This document shows, piece by piece, positions 44,133-52,924 of a stretch of DNA of 64,000 bases. The notes beneath the pieces are model-generated. The model searched no databases, was not told the origin of the DNA, and worked only from the letters and a program-made list of their open reading frames with translations. This DNA comes from Sphingomonas bacterium. GTDB lineage: Bacteria > Pseudomonadota > Alphaproteobacteria > Sphingomonadales > Sphingomonadaceae. The stretch is from the NCBI GenBank assembly GCA_030149245.1, contig JASBRX010000035.1:1-64000 (forward strand). Direction: 5' to 3'. The first letter of the stretch is position 1; each line of letters starts with the position of its first letter. The translations under genes were made by a program, and so were the position numbers.

Positions 44133-45185
44133 ATGACAGGGATGTTGCGAGCGGCGCTGGTGCTGGCCATGATCGCGACACCCGCGCTTGCCAAGGAGGC
44201 CGTCATCGCGTCCAAGCCGATCATCATCGCGCATCGCGGCGCCAGCGGCGAGCGGCCCGAACACACGCTTGCGGCCTATCAACTTGCGATCGAACAGGGC
44301 GCCGATTTCATCGAGCCCGATCTGGTGATGACCAAGGATGGCCAGCTCGTCGCACGGCACGAAAATGACATCACCAGCACCACCGATGTGTCGCGCCGCA
44401 AGGAATTTGCCGACCGCAAGCGCACCAAGACGATCGACGGGGTCAGCTACACCGGCTGGTTCACCGAGGATTTCACGCTCGCCGAGCTCAAGACGCTGCG
44501 CGCCAAGGAACGGCTGCCATTGCTGCGCCGGGGGAACACCAAGTTCGACGGCCAGTTCGAAGTGCCGACGCTGCGCGAGATCATTGCGCTGGCGAAAGCG
44601 GCGAGCGCCAAGACCGGACGCACCATCGGCATCTATCCTGAAACCAAACACCCCAGCTATTTCGCCTCGATCGGCCTCCCGATGGAGGCGCTGCTGGTCG
44701 CGGAGCTGAAGGCCGCGGGCTGGGACCGCGCCGACGCACCGGTGTTCATCCAGTCGTTCGAGGTCAACAACCTGAAGGCATTGAAACAGCTCACGCAGGT
44801 GAAGCTGATCCAGCTGATGGCGGCCGAAGGCGGCCCGGCGGACGGCGCGCAGCCCAGCTACAAGGCGATGGCGACGCCCGAGGGACTGAAGGCGATCGCC
44901 GCCTATGCCAGCGGGGTCGGCCCGCAAAAGGACATGGTGGTGGCGGGCGACGGCACCGTCTCCGCGCTGGTCGCCGATGCGCATGCGGCGGGCCTCAAGG
45001 TCCATCCCTGGACCTTCCGCGCCGAAAACTACTTCCTCCCATCCGACCTGCGCAAGGGCATCAACCCCGCCGGCCATGGCGATATCGGCGCGGAGATTGC
45101 GCGTTTCCTGGCGGCGGGCGTGGATGGTTTATTTACCGATTACCCTTATCTGGGGGTGCAGGCGCGCGATCGGCATTCCCGCTGA
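44133..45185 (+). CDS. Periplasmic glycerophosphodiester phosphodiesterase
   Basis: 350 residues with a signal peptide (MTGMLRAALVLAMIATPALA). Hydrolyses glycerophosphodiesters from phospholipid turnover into glycerol 3-phosphate and alcohols. The catalytic/metal motif HRGASGERPEHTLAAYQLAI is followed by FIEPDLVMTKDGQLVARHEN, both intact. The inserted GDPD-specific part and C-terminal GVDGLFTDYP are typical of the GlpQ group. A small lipoprotein gene follows by 22 bases. Confidence 0.95.
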   Translation: MTGMLRAALVLAMIATPALAKEAVIASKPIIIAHRGASGERPEHTLAAYQLAIEQGADFIEPDLVMTKDGQLVARHENDITSTTDVSRRKEFADRKRTKTIDGVSYTGWFTEDFTLAELKTLRAKERLPLLRRGNTKFDGQFEVPTLREIIALAKAASAKTGRTIGIYPETKHPSYFASIGLPMEALLVAELKAAGWDRADAPVFIQSFEVNNLKALKQLTQVKLIQLMAAEGGPADGAQPSYKAMATPEGLKAIAAYASGVGPQKDMVVAGDGTVSALVADAHAAGLKVHPWTFRAENYFLPSDLRKGINPAGHGDIGAEIARFLAAGVDGLFTDYPYLGVQARDRHSR

Positions 45186-45207
45186 ACGCCCGTTGAGGGA
45201 CTGCGCG

Positions 45208-45459
45208 ATGCGCAAGGGACTGATTATCGCCGTCGTCACGCTGCCGTTGCTGTCGGGCGGCTGCATCGCCAAGACCGCACTCGACGTCGTCACAGCACCG
45301 GTCAAGGTCGCGGGCAAGGCCGCCGACTGGGCGACCACCAGCCAGGACGAAGCCGACCGCAATTACGGCCGCAAGATGCGCGAGAAAGAGGCCAAGGAAG
45401 GCCGCGAGCGCAAGAAGCGCGACGAAAAGTGCCGCAAGGACCCCGACGACTGCGATTGA
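45208..45459 (+). CDS. Small lipoprotein of unknown function
   Basis: 83 residues from MRKGLIIAVVTLPLLSGGC with lipobox SGGC (Cys at about 19). The mature part is highly charged (NYGRKMREKEAKEGRERKKR) and ends with KCRKDPDDCD. It was contained in a longer track ORF in this frame that begins inside the GDPD gene; the ATG at 45208 with TGAGGGA before it is the likely start. It probably shares the GDPD transcript. I recognise no family. Confidence 0.72.
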   Translation: MRKGLIIAVVTLPLLSGGCIAKTALDVVTAPVKVAGKAADWATTSQDEADRNYGRKMREKEAKEGRERKKRDEKCRKDPDDCD

Positions 45460-45469
45460 TGCGCGGTCG

Positions 45470-46186
45470 TTAGGCGCTCCGACCCAGTGTCTGCGCGATC
45501 GCGCGCAGCACCTCGGGCTTCATCTGCACCCATAAATGGCTCGAATCGACCTCGATCGATCGCGCGGTTTCGCACTCCGGCTCGTGACAGATCGCGCCAT
45601 TGACCAGCCCGTCGCTCGCGCTCCAGATCGCGGTCGCGGGAACCGGCAGCGGCGTGGCCGCCTCCTCCAGCATCGCGCGCACGGCCGGGTCGTCGGCGCG
45701 CTGCCCGCTGACCAGTTCAAACACGCGCCAGACATTGGTCGCGGTGGGCAGGCCTGCAAATGGCGAACTGACCGTAATCACCTCGCGCACCAGATCGGGG
45801 CTGCGATGCGCCGCGATCCGCGCCATGATGCCGCCTAGCGACACGCCGACCAGCGTCACCTTCTCCCCTGTCTCGCCATGCACCTGTGCGATCCGCTCGA
45901 TCAGCCGCTCGCCCTCCGCCCCGATCGCGCGCGCGCCGAAGTTGCGACCGAGCGCCCAGGGGTAGGCGCGATAGCCGAGCGCATCGAGATAGCGGCGCAT
46001 CACGATGTTGCTCATGTCGCTGTTGACCAGTCCCGGCAGCGTCATCACGGGTCGCCCGTCGCCGCGCGGCTCGGCCAGCAACTCCTTCCACGCGAACGGC
46101 AGCGACCCCAGCGACAATGCCGCGCGCGGCCATTCGGCGAGCAGAGCCGAAGCGGGGGGAGCCTTGGCTTCGACATTTACGGGCAT
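45470..46186 (-). CDS. Alpha/beta hydrolase, lipase-like
   Basis: 238 residues from MPVNVEAKAPPASALLAEWP; the ATG at 46186 has GAGGAG at good spacing, and the track's 21 extra residues are dropped. The nucleophile elbow GVSLGG holds the catalytic Ser (TLVGVSLGGIMARIAAHRSP); VITVSSPFAGLP and SIEVDSSHLWVQMKPEVL provide a plausible catalytic His late in the protein. The pattern is like EstA/PGAP1-type lipases. No signal peptide. Divergent from phhA. Confidence 0.85.
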   Translation of the reverse strand: MPVNVEAKAPPASALLAEWPRAALSLGSLPFAWKELLAEPRGDGRPVMTLPGLVNSDMSNIVMRRYLDALGYRAYPWALGRNFGARAIGAEGERLIERIAQVHGETGEKVTLVGVSLGGIMARIAAHRSPDLVREVITVSSPFAGLPTATNVWRVFELVSGQRADDPAVRAMLEEAATPLPVPATAIWSASDGLVNGAICHEPECETARSIEVDSSHLWVQMKPEVLRAIAQTLGRSA

Positions 46187-46263
46187 CGCATCACTCCTCA
46201 CCGACACAAGCTCCGGCAAACCCCTCGGTTCCGCACGTCGCGCGCCCATGCTATGCTGCGGAC

Positions 46264-47133
46264 ATGATGAGTGAAACCCATGTTTTGGAGCGTCCCCCGG
46301 AAGGCGCGGGCGCCGATTGGACGATCCCGCAGAATTGGGACGCCTTCACGGCCGAAGAACATGCCGTGTGGGACACGCTGTACGAACGGCAGATCAAGCT
46401 GTTGCCCGGTCGCGCGTCGAAGGCGTTTCTGCGCGGGCTCGACCTGCTCAAGCTCTCCGAAAGCGGCATCCCCAATTTCGAGGAGCTGTCGGAGCGGCTG
46501 ATGAAGGCGACGGGGTGGCAGGTGGTTGCCGTCCCCGGCCTGGTCCCCGATGACGTGTTCTTCGATCATATGGCCAATCGCCGCTTCGTCGCAGGCAATT
46601 TCATCCGCCGCGCCGACCAGCTCGATTATCTGCAGGAACCCGACGTCTTCCACGACGTGTTCGGCCATGTCCCGCTGCTCGCCGACCCGGTGTTCGCCGA
46701 TTATATGGAAGCCTATGGCCGCGGCGGGCTGCGCGCGCTGGAACATGGCGCGCTCAAGCAGCTCTCGCGCCTCTATTGGTACACGGTCGAGTTCGGCCTG
46801 ATAGAGGAAGGTGACGATTTGCGCATCTATGGTGCGGGGATCGTGTCCAGCCATGGCGAGAGCCGCTACGCGCTCGACAGCGACAGCCCGAACCGGATCG
46901 GCTTCGACCTCAAGCGCGTGATGCGGACCGAGTATCGCATCGACGATTTCCAGCAGAATTACTTCGTCATCCCGAGCTTCGACGAACTGCTGCGGGTGAC
47001 GGTGGAGACCGATTTCGCGCCGCTTTACGAGGAAATCCTGGCCCAGCCGGATATCGCCATTGCCGCGATCGAACCGGGGGATCGGGTGATCACGCTGGGG
47101 ACGCAGGACTATGCGCGCGGGCGGGATGGGTGA
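46264..47133 (+). CDS. phhA: Phenylalanine 4-monooxygenase
   Basis: Converts phenylalanine to tyrosine using tetrahydropterin and O2. About 289 residues from MMSETHVLERPPEG (the second ATG at 46267 is equally possible). The iron ligands are in PDVFHDVFGHVPLL (two His) and the Glu in YTVEFGLIEE; GRGGLRALEHGALKQLSRLY is also conserved. The bacterial monomeric form is this length. The ORF track begins at 46117, too far upstream. Confidence 0.96.
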   Translation: MMSETHVLERPPEGAGADWTIPQNWDAFTAEEHAVWDTLYERQIKLLPGRASKAFLRGLDLLKLSESGIPNFEELSERLMKATGWQVVAVPGLVPDDVFFDHMANRRFVAGNFIRRADQLDYLQEPDVFHDVFGHVPLLADPVFADYMEAYGRGGLRALEHGALKQLSRLYWYTVEFGLIEEGDDLRIYGAGIVSSHGESRYALDSDSPNRIGFDLKRVMRTEYRIDDFQQNYFVIPSFDELLRVTVETDFAPLYEEILAQPDIAIAAIEPGDRVITLGTQDYARGRDG

Positions 47134-47144
47134 TCTTATTTTAC

Positions 47145-47227
47145 CGTCACCCCGGGCTTGACCCGGGGTCCCGCTTGTTCACGCGGCGGACAAGGCAGCG
47201 GGACCCCGGCTCAAGGCCGGGGTGACG
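47145..47227. repeat. Intergenic palindromic repeat, family R1 copy 3
   Basis: Arms CGTCACCCCGGGCTTGACCC (from 47145) and CCGGCTCAAGGCCGGGGTGA (ending at 47227 with CG) form a long imperfect hairpin between convergent phhA and prmA. Consensus shared with 4511-4594 and 29978-30059. Confidence 0.85.
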
Positions 47228-47239
47228 AGGAATATTGCC

Positions 47240-48217
47240 TCACCAGCTCCCGAACCCCGGTGCCAGCCCCTGCCCGTCCGGGCCCGGCCGCGTGGTGCGG
47301 CCCCAGCCATAGCGCGTCCGCTTGCGCAGCCGCAGCGTCGGCCAGTCGCCCATCGGGGTCTTGCCCGCGAGGCGCAGGCCGTGGCGGCGATACGCCCCGG
47401 CGACGCGCTCCGCCTGCGTCTCCAGCAAGCCCGCCAGGATCAGCGTCCCGCCCTCCGCCAACACCGCGCTGATGCTCGGCGCCAGCTCGATCAGCGGCCC
47501 CGCCAGCACATTGGCGATGACGAGGTCATAGGGCGCGCGGCCGGTGAGCAGCGGATGCTCCAGCCCGGCGGCGGCGGCGAGCGCAAGCTGGCCCTGCATC
47601 ACCCCGAGCGGCACGCCGTTGATCGCCGCATTCTCCGCGGTCACCTCGACCGACACCGGATCGATGTCCGATGCGGTGGCATAGGCACGCGGCCACAAAT
47701 GCATCGCGGCAAAGGCGAGGAGGCCAGTGCCGGTGCCGATATCGATCAGGTTATCGACCCGCTCCCCGCGCGCGCGCATCGCGTCGAGCGTGCGCAGGCA
47801 CCCGGCGGTGGTCTCATGCGTGCCCGTGCCGAAGGCCCGGCTCGCTTCGATCTGGAGGGTTTTCGCGCCCGCTGGCACCTCGCCCCGATTGGTCGAGGTG
47901 TGGACATAGAAGCGCCCGGCATGGACCGGCGCGATCCCCTGCTGGCTCAGCGTCACCCAATCCTCGTCCGGGATCTGCTCGACCACTTCCTTCGCCTTCT
48001 TCGCGCTCGGCACCAGCGTGCGGACCGCCGCGATGTCGGCCTTGCCCGGCTTCGCCTCGAAATAAGCCTCCAGCTGCCAGGCGAGCGGATCGTCGGGGAT
48101 CGTCTCGCTGGTCAACAGCACCGGCGCGGGGTCAATGCCGAGCAGCTCCGCCCCCTCGAAATCGATCGCTTCGGCCTCGTCACGGGTGCACGGCAGGGTG
48201 AGTTTCCACGAACTCAT
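47240..48217 (-). CDS. prmA: Ribosomal protein L11 methyltransferase
   Basis: 325 residues. Methylates L11. SAM motif NLIDIGTGTGLLAFAAMHLW, the acceptor-side RAFGTGTHETTAGCLRTLDA, and DLVIANVLAGPLIELAPSIS (the NPPx-like N-I-L) are PrmA signatures. The N-terminal substrate domain (about 1-100) is present. Coupled with the upstream SDR gene by a 4-base overlap (ATGA). Confidence 0.94.
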   Translation of the reverse strand: MSSWKLTLPCTRDEAEAIDFEGAELLGIDPAPVLLTSETIPDDPLAWQLEAYFEAKPGKADIAAVRTLVPSAKKAKEVVEQIPDEDWVTLSQQGIAPVHAGRFYVHTSTNRGEVPAGAKTLQIEASRAFGTGTHETTAGCLRTLDAMRARGERVDNLIDIGTGTGLLAFAAMHLWPRAYATASDIDPVSVEVTAENAAINGVPLGVMQGQLALAAAAGLEHPLLTGRAPYDLVIANVLAGPLIELAPSISAVLAEGGTLILAGLLETQAERVAGAYRRHGLRLAGKTPMGDWPTLRLRKRTRYGWGRTTRPGPDGQGLAPGFGSW

Positions 48218-48915
48218 CGCACGTAACTCGCGCCGTTCACGTCGAGCACCGCGCCGGTCATCGACGCGGGGGCCTCAAGCGCGCAGAAGCGGGCCATGGT
48301 CGCCACCTCATCGGGCATGGCGACGCGGCCCAAGGGGATGTCGGCGAGCAATTTGTCGCCGCCGCGGCTGGCCAGATAGTCCTCGGCCATGCCGGTCATG
48401 GTGAAGCCGGGGCAGATCGCGAAGGCGAGGATGTTCTCCTTCGCATAGCCGCGCGCGATGCTCTTGGTCATGCCGACCATGCCCGCCTTCGACGCGGCAT
48501 AGTGCCAGTGCGCCGGCGAATCGCCGCGATAGGCCGCGCGGCTGGCGATGTTGACCAGACGACCGCCCTCCCCGCGCTCCTGCCAGTGTTTGACGGCGAA
48601 ACGGCTGAGCTGCGCCGAGGCAGTCAGATTGACCTGCATCGTCCGCTCCCACGCCGCGAGCCAGGCATCGTCGTCCATGTCGATCGGGGCCGCCTCGAAA
48701 ATCCCGGCATTGTTGATCAGCACATCGATCCGCCCGTCGAGCTGGTCGAGCGCCATCTGCCACAGGGCGGCGGGGGCCGCAGGATCGGTGAAGTCGGCGG
48801 GGATGCCGCTCGCCGTCCCCTGCCCCACCGCGCGCACGTCGCGGCCGTCGAAGCTGGCGAGGATCGCGGCGCCGATACCGCGGCTGGCACCGGTCACTAG
48901 GATATGGGTGGTCAT
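48214..48915 (-). CDS. Short-chain dehydrogenase/reductase
   Basis: 233 residues from MTTHILVTGASRGIGAAILA; the track's N-terminal 45 residues come from a repeat-rich region and are dropped. TGASRGIG nucleotide motif, NNAGIFEAAPIDMD (NNAG), catalytic Ser (IASRAAYRGDS) and YAASK with Tyr and Lys are complete. The sugar- or alcohol-type substrate is unknown. Overlaps prmA by four bases. Confidence 0.92.
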   Translation of the reverse strand: MTTHILVTGASRGIGAAILASFDGRDVRAVGQGTASGIPADFTDPAAPAALWQMALDQLDGRIDVLINNAGIFEAAPIDMDDDAWLAAWERTMQVNLTASAQLSRFAVKHWQERGEGGRLVNIASRAAYRGDSPAHWHYAASKAGMVGMTKSIARGYAKENILAFAICPGFTMTGMAEDYLASRGGDKLLADIPLGRVAMPDEVATMARFCALEAPASMTGAVLDVNGASYVR

Positions 48916-48951
48916 GGCGACCCGGTTAGTCGGAACGCCCCGCATGTCAAA

Positions 48952-49124
48952 TCTCCCCTCCTGCTTGCGGGAGCAGAGCGCAACGCCCGTTCGCCCTGAG
49001 CTTGTCGAAGGGCCAACGTACAACAGATGTTTGGAACCGCCCTTCGACAAGCTCAGGGCAAACGGGCTTTTGGTCGCCTGTGGACAGGCCCTCCCCTAGC
49101 CCCTCCCGCAAGCGGGAGGGGGAC
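48952..49124. repeat. Nested inverted repeats: R2 copy 2 inside an outer repeat pair
   Basis: Outer arms 48952-48973 (with CCTGCTTGCGGGAG) and 49103-49124 (with CTCCCGCAAGCGGGAG) pair as an inverted repeat. Inside them, 48986-49013 and 49039-49066 form family R2 (CTGAGCTTGTCGAAGGGC and GCCCTTCGACAAGCTCAG). The whole region has no gene and lies between the SDR gene start and the end of the first chemoreceptor gene, both on the minus strand. Confidence 0.85.
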
Positions 49125-49132
49125 TAGAAAGG

Positions 49133-50497
49133 TTACGCCGCCACGCTGGACGAAAAGCTGGTGGCCGCGTCGCTGAGCTGCCCCAGCCGCGCGTCGATCT
49201 CGCCAAAGGCCGTTTCCAGCGAGTCGATCTCGCCCGCCACCGCATGGCTGTCCGCGCGGATCGCGCTGATCGTGTCGGACATCGAATCCGCCGCCAGCGC
49301 GGTTTCGTCAACTGCTGCGGTGATCGCGGTCACCGTTTGCGCCTGCATCGCCATTGCATCGCGGATGCGGTCGGCGCTCGCCTGAACCTCGCTCACCGTC
49401 GCGCGGATCGTGGTGCTGGTGGCGACGGTCTGGTCGGTTGCCGACTGGATCGCGGCGATCTTGGCCGCGATGTCGTCGGTCGCGCGCGCGGTCTGGCTGG
49501 CGAGGCTCTTCACTTCCTGCGCCACCACGGCAAAGCCGCGTCCGGCATCGCCAGCCCGGGCCGCTTCGATCGTCGCATTGAGCGCGAGCAAATTGGTCTG
49601 CCCGGCGATCTCGCGGATCAGGCCCAGGATCGATTCGATCGACTGGGCATGCCCGGCCAGCGTCGCGCTCATCAGCACCGCCTCGCTCGCATGCGCGCTG
49701 GCGCGTTGCGCCACGTCGCTCGCCCCCTCGACCTGTGCGCGGACATCCTCGATCGCGCGGATCAGGCCAGCGGCGGTGGACGCTGCCTCGCGCATCGCCA
49801 GCGCCGATTGCTCGGCAGCGGCGGCAACCTCGTTGGTCTTGCCCTGCATCCCGCGCGCCGCGTTCGCCGCGCCGCGCGCCTGATCGCGGACGCGCGCGCC
49901 CAGCCCGCTGGTCTCGTCGATGGTGCTGGCGATATCGGCGCGGAAGCGATCCGACTGGGTCTGGCGCGCACGGCGGGCGAGCTGCGCGTCGCGCACGCCC
50001 AGCTGCGACGCCATCAGGTCCGCCTCCAGCATCGCCATCCGGGTCATCACGTCGCTCAGCTGGCGCAGCGTCGTCACATCATCGCCCAGCCGCTCGGCCA
50101 GCAGCTCATAGGTCCGCGCGTGCGCACAGGCGAGCGCCGAGAGCAGCGCCGGCAGCGGGATGCGCGCGCGATGCGTATCGTCGGCATGCTGGAGCGCCAT
50201 GTCGACCCAATCGCTCTCGAACGTCCTGGAATATTTGGCGCGGGTATAGCGCGTGCTCTCGACGATGCGCTGCTCCAGCCGCTCGCCCACGAAGAATGAC
50301 CGCACATGCGCAGTCGCGGGCAGCGCCAGATAATGCGTCCAGAATGCCCGCGCGATCGTCTCACAGTCGTCGCCGATCAGTGCGCCGATCCGCTCCGCAT
50401 TCTGCGTGATCGCGCCGTCCCAGTCATAGTCGCGAATGCGCGCGGCAAAGGGGCGGTCATCGCCGCTCCATTGCCCGAGCTCCTTGGCTCCGGCCAT
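49133..50497 (-). CDS. Soluble globin-coupled methyl-accepting protein 1
   Basis: 454 residues, no membrane span. The N-terminal 150 residues look like a globin-coupled sensor: [20 protein letters not shown], then [20 protein letters not shown], where the His in DDTHRARI aligns by pattern with the proximal heme His of HemAT (VHLRIG). The C-terminal coiled-coil MCP module has the signalling tip [20 protein letters not shown] and [20 protein letters not shown]. There is no C-terminal CheR-docking pentapeptide. It is paralogous to the next gene, which lies 12 bases upstream on the same strand, so the two are likely one operon. Likely a cytoplasmic O2/NO/redox sensor; heme binding is an inference. 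Confidence 0.82.
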   Translation of the reverse strand: MAGAKELGQWSGDDRPFAARIRDYDWDGAITQNAERIGALIGDDCETIARAFWTHYLALPATAHVRSFFVGERLEQRIVESTRYTRAKYSRTFESDWVDMALQHADDTHRARIPLPALLSALACAHARTYELLAERLGDDVTTLRQLSDVMTRMAMLEADLMASQLGVRDAQLARRARQTQSDRFRADIASTIDETSGLGARVRDQARGAANAARGMQGKTNEVAAAAEQSALAMREAASTAAGLIRAIEDVRAQVEGASDVAQRASAHASEAVLMSATLAGHAQSIESILGLIREIAGQTNLLALNATIEAARAGDAGRGFAVVAQEVKSLASQTARATDDIAAKIAAIQSATDQTVATSTTIRATVSEVQASADRIRDAMAMQAQTVTAITAAVDETALAADSMSDTISAIRADSHAVAGEIDSLETAFGEIDARLGQLSDAATSFSSSVAA

Positions 50498-50509
50498 CCA
50501 ACCCCTCCA

Positions 50510-51880
50510 TCATGCAGCGACTTTTGCGACGAATTCGCCCGCGCTGTTCTTGAGTGTGCCGAGTTCGGCGTCGAGTGCGGCAAAGCCGGCTCCGACCCGC
50601 TCGATATCGCTGGCGACGCTTTCGGTTTCCTCGCGGATCGCGCCGATCGTCGCGGACATGGAGTCCGCCGCGAGCGCGGTTTCGTCGACCGCCGCAGTGA
50701 TCGCGGTCACCGTCTGCGCCTGTACTTCCATCGCGCCGCGGATGCGGTCGGCGCTCGCCTGAACTTCCTGAACCGTGTTGCGGATCGAAGCGTTGGTTTC
50801 GACCGTGCCGCGCGTCGCCGACTGAATCGCGGCGATCTTGCCCGCGATATCGTCGGTCGCGCGCGCGGTCTGGTTGGCCAGGCTCTTCACCTCCTGCGCC
50901 ACCACCGCAAAGCCGCGCCCGGCATCGCCCGCACGCGCCGCCTCAATCGTCGCATTGAGCGCCAGCAAATTGGTCTGCCCGGCAATGTCGCGGATCAGGC
51001 CAAGGATCGATTCGATCGACTTGGCATGTTCCGACAGCATCTCGCTCATCGCCACCGCTTCGCCGGCCTGTGCCGATGCGCGCGTCGCGACATCAGCAGC
51101 CACCTCGACCTCGGTCCGGGCATCCTCGATTGCGCGGATCAGTCCTGCCGCAGTGTGCGCCGCCTCGCGCATCGCCAGCGCGGATTGTTCGGCAGCGGCA
51201 GCGACCTCGCTCGCCTTGCCCAGCATGCCGCGTGCGGCCGACGAAGTGTGGTTTGCCTGCGCGCGCAACGCCCCGCCCTCGCTCGACGCGCGCTCGACCG
51301 TGGTGCCGATCGAGTCGCGGAACTGGCTGGCGAGCCGGTCGCGTGCCACCTGCGCGCTATATTCGCGGTAGAGATTGTAGATTTCGACCGTGATGTCGCT
51401 CTCCAACGCCGACAGGCGCATCAGCGTGTCGATCAGCGTGGACAGCCGGACATCGCCCGGCTCCACGCGACGCACCAGCACGTCGAGCGCGGCCCGGTCG
51501 CTGGCGTTGATCATCGACAGCAACGCCGTCGGCGCGACATCGGCGCCATAGGCGGCGGCGACGGACCGCTCGATCGATTCGATCCAGGCCCGGCCACGCG
51601 TGTCGAGAAAGCGGTTGCGCAGGAAGACGATGCCCACATCGATCATCTTCTGCGTATCGTCAGGCGCCCAGTCGCGCTCATCGGCGAAGCAACGCAGCCA
51701 TTGCTGCCAATAGGCTTCGGACACCGAGCGAATGTCGGATTCGAGCAGCTCCCACACATCGCGACTCAGCCGGTCCATCGACCCGTCAAAGTCAAAGATT
51801 CGCAGCCGTTGGGCTATGTCGATCCGCGCGCTCATCGCTCCAGTTGCGGGCATATCGGTCTTCGCACGCGTTCCAGTCAC
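50510..51880 (-). CDS. Soluble globin-coupled-like methyl-accepting protein 2
   Basis: 456 residues, no membrane span, starting at GTG 51880 with GGGGA upstream; ATGs at 51853 and 51835 are alternatives. The MCP module is nearly the same as that of its neighbour ([40 protein letters not shown]). The N-terminal part has the same helical plan ([40 protein letters not shown]), but at the aligned proximal position it has Tyr (AAYGADV) instead of His. It may thus bind no heme or bind it differently. First gene of the pair; upstream faces the sdh promoter region. Confidence 0.82.
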   Translation of the reverse strand: MTGTRAKTDMPATGAMSARIDIAQRLRIFDFDGSMDRLSRDVWELLESDIRSVSEAYWQQWLRCFADERDWAPDDTQKMIDVGIVFLRNRFLDTRGRAWIESIERSVAAAYGADVAPTALLSMINASDRAALDVLVRRVEPGDVRLSTLIDTLMRLSALESDITVEIYNLYREYSAQVARDRLASQFRDSIGTTVERASSEGGALRAQANHTSSAARGMLGKASEVAAAAEQSALAMREAAHTAAGLIRAIEDARTEVEVAADVATRASAQAGEAVAMSEMLSEHAKSIESILGLIRDIAGQTNLLALNATIEAARAGDAGRGFAVVAQEVKSLANQTARATDDIAGKIAAIQSATRGTVETNASIRNTVQEVQASADRIRGAMEVQAQTVTAITAAVDETALAADSMSATIGAIREETESVASDIERVGAGFAALDAELGTLKNSAGEFVAKVAA

Positions 51881-52058
51881 GGAAACAGTCCCCCATCATT
51901 CCGGACGCACTTCGCTCCGGACCTTACTCATATCGCTACAAGCAAAGTGGTTAAGGGTCGGTTAGGGACACGGGGATTTGCTGGCTGGCGCCAATTCTAG
52001 CTTCTTGCATCGTTGGCGGCGGCGGCTATTTGGAGGCGCAAATCATAGGGGACACGCC

Positions 52059-52523
52059 GTGGCCAAGGCCCGCAATATCAACCGCCCGCTCTCACCACAC
52101 CTGCAAGTGTGGAAATGGGGCCCGCACATGCTCGTATCGATCCTGCACCGCGTGACGGGCAGCGGCATGGCGACGGTTGGGGTCGGCGTGTTCCTGTGGT
52201 GGCTGTGCGCGCTGGCGTCCGGGCCGGAGAGCTACGCCAAGTTTCTCGACTGTCTGACGGTCGACAGCGGCGCGCCGAACGCCATCGGCTACATTCTTGG
52301 CGTTGGGCTCACGCTCAGCTTCTTTCAGCACATGATGACCGGCATCCGCCACTTCTTCCTGGATGCGGGCGCGGGCTATGAGCTGAAAACGAACAAGAGC
52401 TTTGCGGTGCTGACCATGGTCGTGTCGGTCGCGCTGACCGCGGCGCTGTGGGGCTGGATGGTCTATGGCGAACTGGCCAAGGCACCGAAGGCCGAAACCC
52501 CGATCGCGGTGGAGACGAAGTAA
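52059..52523 (+). CDS. sdhC: Succinate dehydrogenase cytochrome b556 subunit
   Basis: 154 residues from GTG 52059 (VAKARNINRPLSPHLQVWKW) with AGGGGAC upstream; the track's 51978 start is too long. Membrane anchor of complex II with three spans. SILHRVTGSGMATVGVGVFL carries the quinone-site Ser/Arg, and FFQHMMTGIRHFFLDAG contains the heme-ligand His region. First gene of sdhCDA. It shares one base with sdhD (TAATG). Confidence 0.95.
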   Translation: MAKARNINRPLSPHLQVWKWGPHMLVSILHRVTGSGMATVGVGVFLWWLCALASGPESYAKFLDCLTVDSGAPNAIGYILGVGLTLSFFQHMMTGIRHFFLDAGAGYELKTNKSFAVLTMVVSVALTAALWGWMVYGELAKAPKAETPIAVETK

Positions 52524-52924
52524 TGGGTACCGGAACCAGCATCGGTCGCGTCCGCGGCCTCGGCTCGGCGCATGAGGGCACGCATCACTGGTGGCACCAA
52601 CGCATGTCGGCGGGGTCGAACCTGCTGCTGATGACTTGGCTGATCGTCAGTCTGATCCGCCTCCCCGACCTCGGCTATGAAACCGTGCAGGCGTGGCTGT
52701 CCGCACCGGTCGCCGCCGTGCCGATGATCCTGCTCGTGCTCAGCGTCTTCTATCACCTCAAGGCCGGCCTTCAGGTCGTGATCGAGGATTATGCGCGCGA
52801 CGCCGGCCGCATCGTGCTGATGACGCTACTCAACTTCTTCGCCATCGGCGGCGCGGTCTTCGCGATCTTCGCGATCCTCAAGATTGCCTTCACCACCGTC
52901 ACCACCGGAGCGCCCGCAGCATGA
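52523..52924 (+). CDS. sdhD: Succinate dehydrogenase hydrophobic membrane anchor
   Basis: 133 residues from [20 protein letters not shown]. Three membrane spans. [20 protein letters not shown] and [20 protein letters not shown] are the conserved SdhD parts (quinone/heme interface and the matrix-facing IEDY). The stop overlaps the sdhA start (GCATGA). Confidence 0.94.
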   Translation: MGTGTSIGRVRGLGSAHEGTHHWWHQRMSAGSNLLLMTWLIVSLIRLPDLGYETVQAWLSAPVAAVPMILLVLSVFYHLKAGLQVVIEDYARDAGRIVLMTLLNFFAIGGAVFAIFAILKIAFTTVTTGAPAA

